This document shows positions 35,576 to 44,500 of a DNA stretch of 64,000 bases, piece by piece (positions within the stretch are counted from its first letter, which is position 1; every line of letters starts with the position of its first letter). The position numbers and the translations under genes are program-made. Origin of the DNA: Gracilibacillus sp. YIM 98692. GTDB taxonomy: Bacteria; Bacillota; Bacilli; Bacillales; Amphibacillaceae. The notes under the pieces were generated by a model that had not been told where the DNA came from, ran no database searches, and saw nothing but the letters and a program-made list of their open reading frames with translations. The stretch is from NCBI RefSeq assembly GCF_010993965.1, contig NZ_WIXM01000004.1, positions 147,207 to 211,206 on the forward strand, read 5' to 3'.

Positions 35576-36425
35576 TCTCTACACTCCTTAATTTATAAAA
35601 ATTGATTTTATCCTTACTAGATTTGTGTATCACTATGCACACATGTGCAGGATGTTTGAATTTTATCCTACTAACTTTAAATGACCAAATTAATAACTCT
35701 AACAATTCTTGTTCTGATACCATGTCGTATCCTTTAAATCTAGTCATTCCCGAACCCAAAAGCGGTATGACCACCGTACGTCCTCCATACACGATATCTA
35801 CTTCATTCCAAAAGTTTATGAGAAAATTAATATAATCATTCATATGTAAATGGGCTCTATTATCATCATCAAACTTAGAAAAGGCTGTAAGCAGATAATT
35901 ACCATGTTGAAAGATCGTTCCAAGTTTGTACTTTTTCTTTTTACCCGCCTTTCTATTTTCGTTAGATCCAATCATTTTCTCAGCTAATTCCGAATCAAGT
36001 GAACGATCAAATTCTTCTATGTTATATATTTGTTCATTAATATATCTACCATTAAGCGTTCTTTTAGAAATAATTCTATTATCTACCTGCGTATCGAAAT
36101 ACTCATTGAAAGCAACCACCTTTAATGGGGATTCCTCATCGCCATCTTTTTTATATTCTTGGTCTTCAAAAATGTCTCCCACTTTAATACGCACGCTTGA
36201 ATTATTGATATTTAATGTCACGTCATCAGAACGGTTAGCTTGAGCCCACATCAAAAGATATGTAATAATTAAAACTAGAAAAAGCACTATCATTGTAGTA
36301 AGTTTATCCTCATCTGGGATGTCAACTCCTATTAAAACAAAAGACATTATAACGCTTACTATTGATAAAACCGAGAAATATCTTTTCCATAGGCTTTTAT
36401 CAAAAAAGTTAACTTTAATTTTCAT
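35565..36425 (-). CDS. thsA: membrane-macro domain effector of a type II Thoeris-like system (ThsA)
   Basis: The start is the internal ATG at 36425, 7 bases after GGGG. The 286-aa product has two membrane helices (about residues 16-34 and 42-61) and a cytoplasmic macro-like domain with VVAFNEYFDTQVDN (about 103-116) and the loop VVIPLLGSGMTRFKGYD (about 218-234). Type II Thoeris effectors have this TM-TM-macro layout; the macro domain binds the ADP-ribose-type signal made by the TIR partner, and the membrane part then disrupts the cell. The adjacent TIR gene supports this reading. Confidence 0.8.
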   Translation of the reverse strand: MKIKVNFFDKSLWKRYFSVLSIVSVIMSFVLIGVDIPDEDKLTTMIVLFLVLIITYLLMWAQANRSDDVTLNINNSSVRIKVGDIFEDQEYKKDGDEESPLKVVAFNEYFDTQVDNRIISKRTLNGRYINEQIYNIEEFDRSLDSELAEKMIGSNENRKAGKKKKYKLGTIFQHGNYLLTAFSKFDDDNRAHLHMNDYINFLINFWNEVDIVYGGRTVVIPLLGSGMTRFKGYDMVSEQELLELLIWSFKVSRIKFKHPAHVCIVIHKSSKDKINFYKLRSVENGL

Positions 36426-36626
36426 TTTGATACCCCATATCATTTTATTCGCCATAATTATACCATATAATTCCTTGTTTGAGTAAAAAAGACCTAATTC
36501 TTTTATAACGTACCCAATAGTGAGTCATACTACAAAACGTAGAAAAATACGATAAAATATAATCAAATTATATAAAGGTTTATTTCAGGATTTGTCTCTC
36601 TATATATTGTAGAAAGGAATTTTCCT

Positions 36627-36928
36627 ATGAATCCAGAGGTTAAAACGATTGTGACACAATTCATTACGTTACCACTAGTATTAAAAGTATTTCAGCGTGA
36701 TAAAGCCATTTTTCAAGGTTTTAAAACGAAGAATGTTTACTTGAATAATTAGGCGCAGCAACGGATGCTGTCCAATCAGACCTGAACAAACTAAAAAAAC
36801 AAATGTATACGGAATATCATATAAACGTCACAGCTTTAAACCCACAGGAAAATATGTACCCTTATAAGTGGAAAACTCCGACCGACGATTTACAAATACT
36901 TAGATATAGCAGTATTCTTCCACCTTAA
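36627..36928 (+). pseudogene. frameshifted small protein
   Basis: ATG 36627 follows AGAAAGGAATTTT and reads MNPEVKTIVTQFITLPLVLK before a stop near 36752. In another frame the downstream bases continue plausibly (AATDAVQSDLNKLKKQMYTEYH) to a stop at 36926. The two parts look like one small protein of about 95 aa broken by a single-base change near 36745. Its 3' end overlaps the end of the recombinase gene on the other strand. Family not certain. Confidence 0.5.
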
Positions 36929-38047
36929 TGCAGCATGTTCATCCTTTTCCATCTCTTTTGGCAGATAAATCTCTGTCGTTTCGATTTTCTCGTGGCCAAG
37001 TGAACGCATCACTGTGTATACATCTACACCTTCACGATAAGATAATATCGCAAAAGCGTGTCGGAAGGAGTGGGGGGTGACCGTTTTTCCTTCTAGTGAT
37101 GGTAAATGGACCCGCTTCATTACGCTAGAAAAGTATTGCGATAAATACGACGGACTATATGCTTTTCCAGTGGAGGTTACGACAAGTGGCATATCCGGCT
37201 CCGCTTTATCTATAGTTGGCATACCACGAGCTGAACGCAAACGGTTGACACTTTGTACCACTTTATCATGCAACGGTACGATTCTCTTTTTATTCCCTTT
37301 TCCAGTGATGTGTAAATAGTAACTCTCACGATCCCGATCATATTCGATATCTCCGACTTTTGCTTTGCATAATTCTTCATTCCGCATCCCCGTTGTCACA
37401 AGCAAGTGAATGATTCCAAAGATAACAGGTTGATCCACCGTTTCGGAAAAAAAGTCTAAGAGATCCATCACTTCATAGACTCCTAAATCACGATTCGGTC
37501 TTTCATCTCGATCTACTGTCGTAGCTTTCATAAATCGGGTAACATCATTTTCAATGTAACCTACCTGGTATAAAAACCGCAAAAAGTGTTTGATAATGGC
37601 GTTCTTTCTCGCAATCGTAGCAGGAGAGTATGACGAGTTTCTTCCTATTATATATGGATATTTTTCAGACAACCAATTTTGATATTTTTCCATATGGGAA
37701 GATCTTAAGCTTTTAAACAGTGATCCATCATTTATCTCCTTAAACTGAATACCGATCGACTCTTGGTATTCGATCAAGTGAGAAATGAAAGTCATTAACT
37801 CTTGCTTATAAGCGGTAATCGTACGATCTGCTTTTCCTTTCTCCTTATCTAGATTAGTTTGATGCAGCAGGTAATAAGCTAATATTTCTTGATCATTAAA
37901 ATAGTAGAAATCAGATTTCCCTTCATCCTCAGCTAAGTGTCGTTTTTTGACTAGAGTATTGTATGATAATGATTTTTCTAAAAACGGCAAACCCTGTTTT
38001 CGATCAGAATATAAATCGATAATCATTTCATCTGACAAGTTGCTCAC
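36890..38047 (-). CDS. tyrosine recombinase (XerC/D-like), intact copy
   Basis: The 385-aa product has an N-terminal SAM-like domain (about 55-170) and a catalytic domain with Arg in TGMRNEELC, Lys in GKGNKKRIVPL, HSFRH, LGHEKIETTEIYL with the His and nucleophile Tyr, all in the normal order. It starts after AAAAAGGAGTGAGC on the minus strand. It could resolve plasmid multimers or integrate an element. A frameshifted copy lies at 52786-53880 and a rearranged fragment at 42889-43056. Confidence 0.9.
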   Translation of the reverse strand: MSNLSDEMIIDLYSDRKQGLPFLEKSLSYNTLVKKRHLAEDEGKSDFYYFNDQEILAYYLLHQTNLDKEKGKADRTITAYKQELMTFISHLIEYQESIGIQFKEINDGSLFKSLRSSHMEKYQNWLSEKYPYIIGRNSSYSPATIARKNAIIKHFLRFLYQVGYIENDVTRFMKATTVDRDERPNRDLGVYEVMDLLDFFSETVDQPVIFGIIHLLVTTGMRNEELCKAKVGDIEYDRDRESYYLHITGKGNKKRIVPLHDKVVQSVNRLRSARGMPTIDKAEPDMPLVVTSTGKAYSPSYLSQYFSSVMKRVHLPSLEGKTVTPHSFRHAFAILSYREGVDVYTVMRSLGHEKIETTEIYLPKEMEKDEHAALRWKNTAISKYL

Positions 38048-38334
38048 TCCTTTTTAAATCCATTTTATACCATTCAATATTCCCTTATTTATATAAGACA
38101 ATCAAACATAAAAATGCTTATATATTAAATATATATTAACTATTATACATGGATATTTATGTTAAATCTACAAACATAAATAAATGGTCTATTTGTTTAT
38201 TATATAAAATCATACTTTAATAAAAGATACATAAACAATAATACATAAACTATATAATTTATTGAGATTTAATATATGTTGTGTTATCCTTTTAATAGAC
38301 AGAATATTCTGACAAAAATTAGAGAATGAGTTTT
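38048..38334. other. very AT-rich intergenic region
   Basis: There is no gene. ATACATAAAC occurs twice (near 38228 and 38241) and related CATAAATAAATGG lies at about 38174. This may be a promoter region for both flanking genes or a recombinase binding area; nothing more definite is seen. Confidence 0.4.
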
Positions 38335-38468
38335 ATGAAAAATGAAATCTTTAACCACCAAAAATTTAAATGGCTGTTTTGCTGTTAGTATCGATTGGTT
38401 TAATTTGGTACAATTTCAGAAATGAGAAAAACATGATTGAATCATTGCAAAGGACATATAAGGTTTAA
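38335..38468 (+). pseudogene. small single-pass membrane protein with frameshift
   Basis: MKNEIFNHQKFKW is followed, in the next frame, by AVLLLVSIGLIWYNFRNEKN and a stop at 38466. Restoring one G in the GG of TGGCTG near 38371-38374 would give a 44-aa one-helix protein. No other copy is present for comparison. Confidence 0.45.
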
Positions 38469-38487
38469 CTGCGAAAGGAGATATACC

Positions 38488-38852
38488 ATGAAAATTAGAA
38501 ATACACCTTCATTGTTAGCTAATCTTTTCGCAATGAGAATAGGTATCTTTATTGTCGGGATGAATATTGTTCCAGGAATGGGTCTTCATTCAACGGGAGC
38601 TACCTTTGGCTCAGCGCTATGGGGGCTAATATTCTTTCATGCTATTAAGTTTTTTTGGACTATTCATTTAATACTTTGACACTGATTACGACATGGTTTA
38701 TACCTCCTGTCTTTTTAATTTTGTTGGCAATTAGCTTTGTTATCGGATTTTTGATTGCTATCCCACAATTTATACGATCTGTTTTTTATGCTGTAAAAGA
38801 TCGACAAATAACTACATCTAAAGATGTTGTAACGTTATCGCTAAAAAGATAG
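38488..38852 (+). pseudogene. multi-pass membrane protein with frameshift in a T7 run
   Basis: ATG 38488 follows GCGAAAGGAGATATACC. The first frame (63 aa, helical: IGIFIVGMNIVPG, ALWGLIFFHAIKFF) stops at 38679. The next frame is open from the T run at 38650-38656 to 38852 and continues with TLITTWFIPPVFLILLAISF. One extra T would join them into a 121-aa protein with three or four helices. It could be a YczE-type membrane protein, but this is not certain. Confidence 0.5.
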
Positions 38853-38861
38853 GAGGGGAGG

Positions 38862-39143
38862 ATGATGTGGATTACGATTGCTGAATGGGCCGTAGCTATC
38901 ATTGATTGGGTCTATTTTATACTTGTGCTATTTGGTATCCATTCTGTTTCTACATTAGATAGAATCCCTTTTAAAAATAAGACTTCTGAGCAAATACGAA
39001 TCGTGAAACGCATCCATGTGGTTCGGTTTATCTTTGAATGTACAAGTTTTACTTTTTGGGAAGGATTAAGATTTTATTTTTTTTCGGAATCAGTTACGGT
39101 AACAATCGTTGGTTGGGGCAAGTCATTAATTGCGCTAATGTAG
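38862..39143 (+). CDS. small membrane protein
   Basis: ATG ATG at 38862 follows AGGAGGGGAGG. The 93-aa product has two or three hydrophobic segments (residues about 4-28, 50-68, 72-92). It is probably in one operon with the broken membrane gene upstream. Family not recognised. Confidence 0.6.
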   Translation: MMWITIAEWAVAIIDWVYFILVLFGIHSVSTLDRIPFKNKTSEQIRIVKRIHVVRFIFECTSFTFWEGLRFYFFSESVTVTIVGWGKSLIALM

Positions 39144-39264
39144 TAGAAGTTATTTATTAATCATGACTGTGATTATTTGATTATAAAACGCATAGCGAAA
39201 CTTTTGATTTTCCAATGAAACGATTAGATAAGATGTAAGAATTAGGTAAAAAGGAGAAGAATTA

Positions 39265-39501
39265 GTGCACATTATTGGAAAGGAGCTAATAAAAACGGCG
39301 GATTCAATAAATATATCAATCAAAGATCTAGATGAAGATGGTTTTTTCATCGTTGAAACGAGACGACCATTACGAACCGAAGAAAGTTTAATGACTTATA
39401 ACAAGTATAAGGAACATATAGAAGGGTTAGAAAATTACTGTAGTCACAAGGGTTACAAATTCAAATGTGATAACATAGACGAGTTTATAAAGCAGATATA
39501 G
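39265..39501 (+). CDS. small hypothetical protein
   Basis: A GTG at 39265 follows AAAAAGGAGAAGAATTA. The 78-aa product (MHIIGKELIKTADSINISIK...) is soluble with two Cys near the C terminus (NYCSHKG, KFKCDN). It lies 91 bases upstream of the double-HTH gene. Family not recognised. Confidence 0.6.
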   Translation: MHIIGKELIKTADSINISIKDLDEDGFFIVETRRPLRTEESLMTYNKYKEHIEGLENYCSHKGYKFKCDNIDEFIKQI

Positions 39502-39592
39502 CTATATACAATTTCCTGATGAAAATTGTTAAAGGATAAGATCTGATAACTTACCATCCACCAACGTAAGGAAAAACAAGGAGAGAAAATGA

Positions 39593-40555
39593 ATGCAGGA
39601 ATATTTAACAACTAATGAGGTTGTGGGTATATTAGGGTTACATAAAGAAACCGTTCTAAGATATGCAAGAGAAGGAAAGTTAAAAACGGTTCCAGATCAT
39701 CCTACCTTTCCTATAAGAAAGCAGAAGTTATTTTATAAAGAGGACGTATTCACATTCAAAGAGAAACAAAAGAAAAAAGGTTTAACAGTATCAGAGGTAG
39801 CGGAACAATTAAATGTTACCAACGTTATGGTACATCATTATATCAAAGAGGGGAAAATAAAAGGGGAAAAAGAGGATTTCCGTTCGCTTGGTCGATATTT
39901 AATTCAACCAGAAGAAGTACAAGAATTCTTGCAAAAAGAAAATCGTGCAGCTACTGCTACCACGACAAAATATTATAAAACAAAACAGAACGTGTATTTA
40001 TTCCAACCCTATGTTCAAACCGGTTCACAAAATCTAGCTAGAGTGATTGAACTCTCTAAAGAAAGTATATGGTTACTGACAGAAGATGGAGAACGCCTCA
40101 CACATGACACAGCAAAAGAACAACATTTTAAACCGATCCAATCTCTAGTGAACAAGCCTTATATCCAAAAGAAAGGAAAGCTTACTTTTTCTTTTCCTTA
40201 TCAAACGGATATCAATCACCGCTTATATGATGTCATCGATTGGTTAATGAAGGAATTAGGTTATAAAAATATGCAAGTTAAAAAAATTGGTTCTACCATA
40301 AAAATATTAGTCCGATCGACTTTTATTAAAAGTCATAATCATATTGATTTTGCTGAAATATTAAAAGAGTATTGCCAGTCGGGAACAGTTGAACTGCATC
40401 CTAATGGTATTTTATTAGATTCGGATTATCAATATATATCTGCTTATGTTCCTTCCGATATAAAGGAATGGATAGAAAAACAATCACAGGAAAAAGGAAT
40501 ATCCCAAAGTGATTTTATAGAAGATTGTTTAAGAAAAGCAAAGACCAAAGAATAA
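39593..40555 (+). CDS. double-HTH regulator, paralogue of 8811-9782
   Basis: ATG 39593 follows AAGGAGAGAAAATGA. The 320-aa product has two excisionase-type HTHs (LTTNEVVGILGLHKETVLRY, residues about 4-23; LTVSEVAEQLNVTNVMVHHY, about 63-82). A middle domain starts at NVYLFQPYVQ, and YISAYVPSDIKEWIEKQSQE with a helix pair forms a ribbon-helix-helix-like end. All parts align with the 8811 protein at roughly one-third identity by eye. The second HTH is nearly identical to the remnant at 54291-54423. It is probably a DNA-binding regulator of element functions. Confidence 0.75.
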   Translation: MQEYLTTNEVVGILGLHKETVLRYAREGKLKTVPDHPTFPIRKQKLFYKEDVFTFKEKQKKKGLTVSEVAEQLNVTNVMVHHYIKEGKIKGEKEDFRSLGRYLIQPEEVQEFLQKENRAATATTTKYYKTKQNVYLFQPYVQTGSQNLARVIELSKESIWLLTEDGERLTHDTAKEQHFKPIQSLVNKPYIQKKGKLTFSFPYQTDINHRLYDVIDWLMKELGYKNMQVKKIGSTIKILVRSTFIKSHNHIDFAEILKEYCQSGTVELHPNGILLDSDYQYISAYVPSDIKEWIEKQSQEKGISQSDFIEDCLRKAKTKE

Positions 40556-40910
40556 AGATTTAATGTTTTAAAATAGAGTTGGCTGGAATTTAATAATCAG
40601 TATATTCGAATACTCCTTAATGATATTTGAATACCCATTATATTCTGAATCATTTAGCAATATTTATGAAGAAGTGAGGTTATTGTAGATTTGATGTTTG
40701 AAGAAATAAAAGAATCTAAATTAAGAGCCACTCTTTAAGGAGGGGATATACGTGCATGAAAGGAATAGACAGCCAGAACCACAAAATCATTCACAACCTA
40801 TTTGCATTTTTAGCAAGATATTATATAATGAAGGTGTAGTAAAAAACTACAGTACTACTTAAGAACTTTCCTGGTTTTAAATTTTCATTTAGGTCGAATA
40901 TCCAAAATAG

Positions 40911-40967
40911 GGGAGGGGGACGTCGCGATGGTTTGGTCACCATTGCAGGGACGGTCTCCTTTTTTCG
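40911..40967 (+). terminator. intrinsic terminator-like hairpin
   Basis: GGAGGGGGACGTCGCGATGGT pairs imperfectly with ACCATTGCAGGGACGGTCTCC and is followed by six Ts. It may be an attenuator or the 3' end of a short RNA transcribed from the AT-rich region near 40850 (GATATTATATAAT at 40816). Confidence 0.6.
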
Positions 40968-40987
40968 TGTTTAGAAATAGAATATGA

Positions 40988-41123
40988 AGGTAAAACTAAT
41001 CATAAGATATAAAAAATGACTTGTCAGTGCCCCTGTGCTCGCAAGATTTGGTCAGCTTACGGTCGGTGTGCAAGAACGTTGGTCAGACGTTCTCCTGACA
41101 AGTCTTAAAAGTTAGTTTTATCC
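40988..41123. ncRNA. 135-base highly structured element
   Basis: Outer arms GGTAAAACTAA (40989-40999) and TTAGTTTTATCC (41112-41123), then a perfect GACTTGTCAG (41018-41027) / CTGACAAGTC (41095-41104), enclose a smaller AGAACGT/ACGTTCT hairpin and several GGTCAG/GGTCGG repeats. The structure is multi-branched with no T tail. It could be a structured RNA, an origin of transfer, or a single-strand origin. No nick-site motif that I can name is seen. The surrounding gap 40556-41117 has no gene. Confidence 0.5.
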
Positions 41124-41252
41124 GGAGAAAAACTCTATCGTGTTACGAAGAATCGATACAATGTATGCTAAACATTGTAAAGTCTTCACGATAGGGTTTT
41201 TCTTTTGGTCTTGCTGTGCTTTTCGTCTTTCTTTCCTGGTTTGTCTTTTCAT
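41118..41252 (-). CDS. 44-aa basic protein overlapping a structured element
   Basis: On the minus strand GGGAGGTGG lies 6 bases before ATG 41252, a strong ribosome site. The product MKRQTRKERRKAQQDQKKNP... is very basic for 20 residues, then turns hydrophobic (TLQCLAYIVSILRNTIEFF). The coding DNA includes a hairpin (CTATCGTG/CACGATAG), so part of it could instead be a terminator. I favour a real small gene because of the ribosome site. Confidence 0.5.
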   Translation of the reverse strand: MKRQTRKERRKAQQDQKKNPIVKTLQCLAYIVSILRNTIEFFSG

Positions 41253-41757
41253 TTTTATCCACCTCCCAAATGCGAGAGGGGACAGCACAGTTTTCTATTA
41301 TACTATTTTTTGGCTATCTTTGTAAGTTGTTAAAAGTAGATTCATTAGTTTTCTTCCTTTTCAATTTATAAGCCACAACGACGAATTGAGATCATTAGGC
41401 AGCTACGGTTAGCCATATAACGATATTCTTGTTATAAAAGAATTATCTACTATTTTTTTCTTTATTTTTTTAATAACCACTTTCCTTAGAGGAAGTGTGT
41501 CGTATATACCATATATATACAACCTTTGGGTTGCGGATGTTACAGGTTTCCATAGTGAAACTTGTTATCAAACGCACCTCAGGGGTTGTCTTTTTTTGTT
41601 TTCAAAGAAAGATAGTAGAAACATCATGGTCGAAGGGGAGGGCATAATTGGAAAACCAAAACATTATTCTGTTTCATTTCACATTTCTACAGAATAAGAA
41701 GATGCATTATATAACAACCAAACTATAACACCAACCAAACTTAAGGAGATGATTAGT
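41253..41757. other. 505-base gap with possible attenuator
   Basis: No convincing gene. Between 41497 and 41612, GTATATAC, CAACC-tttg-GGTTG and a pairing of ACAACC with GGGGTTGT before TTTTTTTG suggest a short terminated RNA upstream of the 41758 gene. Confidence is low because the stems are short. Confidence 0.35.
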
Positions 41758-42159
41758 ATGAAAAAAATACTGAAACCAACGGAGGAAAATATAAAACTTC
41801 TCGCCAAACATATTTCCAATCATTCTGAAATCGATGGCCAATATTTTGAGATAGGGTCATTGTTATTGGTCAATGTATCATTACATAATGATCAGGACCA
41901 TTTTTGGGAATATGAGATTTATAAACTAGACGAAGAAGGAAATGGTTATAAATTTGAGAGTTATACCGTTAATATGAGTGATGACGATGGTGAACGACTG
42001 GCAGCATTTCTATTAGAACACGAGAGAACACATTACTGCTATTTTTGTGACCCAATTACCCAAAAGTTAGTTTGGGAGTCTTATCATGATAAACTAGTCC
42101 CTGCTCATCGCATCAAAGAATATAAAAAGGCTTTTGACCAATATTCTAAAGAGGTATAA
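41758..42159 (+). CDS. small acidic hypothetical protein
   Basis: ATG 41758 follows AAGGAGATGATTAGT; the upstream in-frame start lies inside this ribosome site. The 133-aa product is soluble and acidic (FEIGSLLLVNVSLHNDQDHFW, THYCYFCDP with two Cys). Family not recognised. Confidence 0.6.
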   Translation: MKKILKPTEENIKLLAKHISNHSEIDGQYFEIGSLLLVNVSLHNDQDHFWEYEIYKLDEEGNGYKFESYTVNMSDDDGERLAAFLLEHERTHYCYFCDPITQKLVWESYHDKLVPAHRIKEYKKAFDQYSKEV

Positions 42160-42248
42160 CCTAGGAAAAACTAAGTGCTTTAACTGGGTTAAATTCTCTA
42201 TTTAAGACATTCCCAACATCTGATTCATTAGACTTTGACTTCGCAGGC

Positions 42249-42449
42249 TTAAACTGAGCTACCGATATTTCTCCTGGAAACCTGGTGTCCACGTTTCTGT
42301 AGCTCCTGCTTGATCTTTCGTTGTCCATAATTGTTACGACTCTCTTTAAAGATTTCTATCACTAAGTCCGTGACTTCATGGTCGTTATTTTCACGTTCTT
42401 TTGATTCATAGTAGTACGTACTTCTAGAGATTTGCAGGACGTTACACAT
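42249..42449 (-). pseudogene. IS3-family OrfB, N-terminal fragment
   Basis: The first 60 residues (MCNVLQISRSTYYYESKERE..., NNYGQRKIKQELQKRG) match the HTH_21 start of IS3-type OrfB. The frame then ends at RRNIGSSV and no DDE catalytic core is present. It is a deletion remnant lying downstream of its OrfA. Confidence 0.8.
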
Positions 42450-42490
42450 TGCTGATACCGATTATTTGTGAGTATTATTCCGAATCACAT

Positions 42491-42775
42491 CTACTTTCGT
42501 CCCATAATCAGCGCGGCTTGCTTTAAAATATCATTTTCCATTTTTAAATGGTTTATTTCTTTACGTAACTGGATGACTTCATTTTCTTCGGCAGATCGAT
42601 TGTCTTCCTCTTTGAAAGAACCAGAATGGCTATATTGACTTACCCAGCGGTCAAATGTTGAAGGAGTTAAATCATATTCTTTCAAAATTTCTTTTCTCGG
42701 TTTTTGGTTTTCGTATAATTGCACCACCTGTTTTTTGAATGCAGCTGTAAAGGTCCGACGTTTTCGTTTAGTCAT
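42491..42775 (-). CDS. IS3-family OrfA
   Basis: The 94-aa product has the OrfA HTH (FTAAFKKQVVQLYENQKPRKEILKEYDLTPSTFDRWV) and a leucine-zipper-like helix (EENEVIQLRKEINHLKMENDILKQ), the full OrfA length. AAAAAATGACT forms its start region. With OrfB truncated the element cannot move by itself. Confidence 0.85.
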   Translation of the reverse strand: MTKRKRRTFTAAFKKQVVQLYENQKPRKEILKEYDLTPSTFDRWVSQYSHSGSFKEEDNRSAEENEVIQLRKEINHLKMENDILKQAALIMGRK

Positions 42776-42888
42776 TTTTTAATCTCCTCAATTCAAGTAT
42801 TTTGTTTAGTTTAACGGACCTTAACGAAAACTGTCCAATCAAGTGTAACCGATTCACAAGTTCTATTCTTTAGAGATATTGCTTAATT

Positions 42889-43056
42889 AACGTACTCTTC
42901 CATTGTAGTGCAGCATGATCACCCTTCTCCATCTCTTTAGGTAAATAAATTTCAGTCGTTTCAATCTTTTTCATGGCCAAGGGAGTGCATTGCATTTACC
43001 ATAATTAGAAGGAAAAACTGTCACCCCCACTCCTTCCGACACGGTTTTGCGATTTT
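42889..43056 (-). pseudogene. rearranged C-terminal fragment of the tyrosine recombinase
   Basis: Bases 42889-42990 on the minus strand still encode a derivative of LGHEK-IETTEIYLPKEMEKGDHAALQWK, but with a one-base shift. The adjoining 42998-43056 matches another part of the recombinase gene (about the HSFRHAF region, copy 36890-38047) in the opposite orientation. The fragment thus holds an inverted piece and is not functional. Confidence 0.7.
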
Positions 43057-43310
43057 ATAAAGCACCCTACCATTCTATAATAAAAGTGAGCAGGCAGTAC
43101 ATCATCAATTGTATATCACAATAATCGTGTATGGTTTGAACGTGTTGATCCAATTCTTAATAATTTAATGTGACTCAAGTGATAGACGATAGATAAATAA
43201 GGTATCCCCAACGTTTATTATGCATTCATTTACATGGTAAATGGTGGATACAGGAACGGAAAACATAGGTTTTAGTATAGTTAAATCCCGCTACTTTTTT
43301 TATTTTTACC

Positions 43311-43592
43311 TCATGTCCTAGAACATGAATTATTCCCATTGTCATTTGATTTCCCTTCTTTACTTAAAATTTTTGATTGATTGTAAAAACCACTAGATGA
43401 AAGTCCTGCGACTATACCAACTAAAATACCCGCAGCTATATTATGGGGACAAATATAAAATATGCCAGACAGCACACCAAATAATAAAGCAAACAAGGGA
43501 GAGTATTTGATTGGTAAACCCAAGTTTTTCAAAATCTGAACTAAACCTGTGATGATCGGTATAATAGCTATATCATATACTGAAAAATCCAT
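43311..43592 (-). CDS. small holin-like membrane protein
   Basis: ATG 43592 follows TAGGAGGATTTTAAT. The 93-aa product has three hydrophobic segments (about 8-24, 30-47, 52-68) and a charged, Asn/Ser-rich tail, as in phage A118-type holins (GLVQILKNLGLPIKYSPLFALLFGVLSGIFY). It lies downstream of the LexA-controlled phage-type gene on the same strand, 367 bases away. No endolysin gene is present, so it may be a phage relic or a lysis-related gene of the element. Confidence 0.6.
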   Translation of the reverse strand: MDFSVYDIAIIPIITGLVQILKNLGLPIKYSPLFALLFGVLSGIFYICPHNIAAGILVGIVAGLSSSGFYNQSKILSKEGKSNDNGNNSCSRT

Positions 43593-43959
43593 ATTAAAAT
43601 CCTCCTACTATGTTTGTTGTTATAAGAGTAGCAAAAAACCCATGGTCTAAAACCATGGGTTTCTCTCCATATAATCCATTATTTATTACCTCTAATAGAT
43701 TATGAATACGAAAGGTGAACCAACCATCACGATTGTAAAAATCAGTTTCATTAAATATGGTCAACTATTTAAAGATGCTCGTTAATCAAATATCTCGTTT
43801 CAACGTTCCACCAAAATGTATTCATTCAAAAGTCTTGAGGTTATTTTCGGCTCAAGACTAATGATAGTTTTGAATTTAATGAATAAGACTTATTGAATTA
43901 AGGTGCTTATGATACTTTTATCATTCATCATATTTGTTAGTGAAATTAAAATAAGTTAT
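43593..43959. other. 367-base gap with terminator
   Basis: AAACCCATGGT-ctaaa-ACCATGGGTTT (43634-43664) is a perfect terminator-type stem. Nothing else is recognisable in this gap. Confidence 0.6.
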
Positions 43960-44412
43960 TCAACTATAGGTTGTTTTTGGAATGATTTTTAAGCGATGAG
44001 TTTCAATCTCTAAAATTGAACTTAAACTGATAATTAACTTGTCCATAATTTGGTTTCTAATGGAGAACATCGCTTTATCACTATAACCTAAATTTAATGC
44101 ACTTTTCTCAATAGACCACTTTTTGAAATAACGATAATGAACAAAATGAACTTCTAGATCTGATAGATCGTCTAAAGATCTATCAATTGATTCTACTAAT
44201 AATTTTAATTCCATCAAATCGTTTTCTAGTCTTTCTTGATCTTTAATTTGTTCGGAATGCGTTTTCTTTTTCGGGTCTACCCTAGATTTAAGATGTTCTA
44301 GTTGATCTGTTATATTAATTATTGCTATCTTGTAACTATTGTAATTTTTGAGGTGTTTTTCAATAATTTTAATAATTTTTTTTCTTTCTGTTTTGCTAAG
44401 AGCTGTAAACAT
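43960..44412 (-). CDS. phage-type transcription regulator (ArpU/sigma-like), SOS-controlled
   Basis: The start is the internal ATG at 44412, 9 bases after AGGAGG; the longer frame begins with a TTG without a site. The 150-aa product is helical with a coiled N-terminal part (about 10-95) and a C-terminal HTH similar to sigma region 4 or ArpU-type late regulators (VHYRYFKKWSIEKSALNLGYSDKAM). A LexA box overlaps the promoter. It could activate the holin-like gene downstream. Confidence 0.6.
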   Translation of the reverse strand: MFTALSKTERKKIIKIIEKHLKNYNSYKIAIINITDQLEHLKSRVDPKKKTHSEQIKDQERLENDLMELKLLVESIDRSLDDLSDLEVHFVHYRYFKKWSIEKSALNLGYSDKAMFSIRNQIMDKLIISLSSILEIETHRLKIIPKTTYS

Positions 44413-44437
44413 TATTAGATTCCTCCTAATCAAAAGA

Positions 44438-44500
44438 GAACATTTGTTCTATTTTATAAGAATATTATACTTGTATTTTCCACAAAATTCAATATATTTC
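44438..44500 (-). promoter_or_regulatory. LexA (SOS) box and promoter
   Basis: GAACATTTGTTC (44438-44449) is identical to the box in front of uvrX. On the minus strand TTGAAT, 17 bases, TATAAT lies just upstream (about 44465-44493), so LexA would sit immediately downstream of the -10 box. Confidence 0.85.

Larger units (their letters stand above)
42249..42850 (-). mobile_element. remnant of an IS3-family insertion sequence
   Basis: OrfA is intact, OrfB is truncated. The region upstream of OrfA (CTGTCCAATCAAGTGTAACC near 42830) is probably the left end, but the matching right end is missing, so the borders are estimates. Confidence 0.7.

Noticed and set aside
41140..41325. A plus-strand frame of 61 codons rich in Phe and Cys
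   Set aside because: It is antisense to a minus-strand frame with a strong ribosome site and has none itself.
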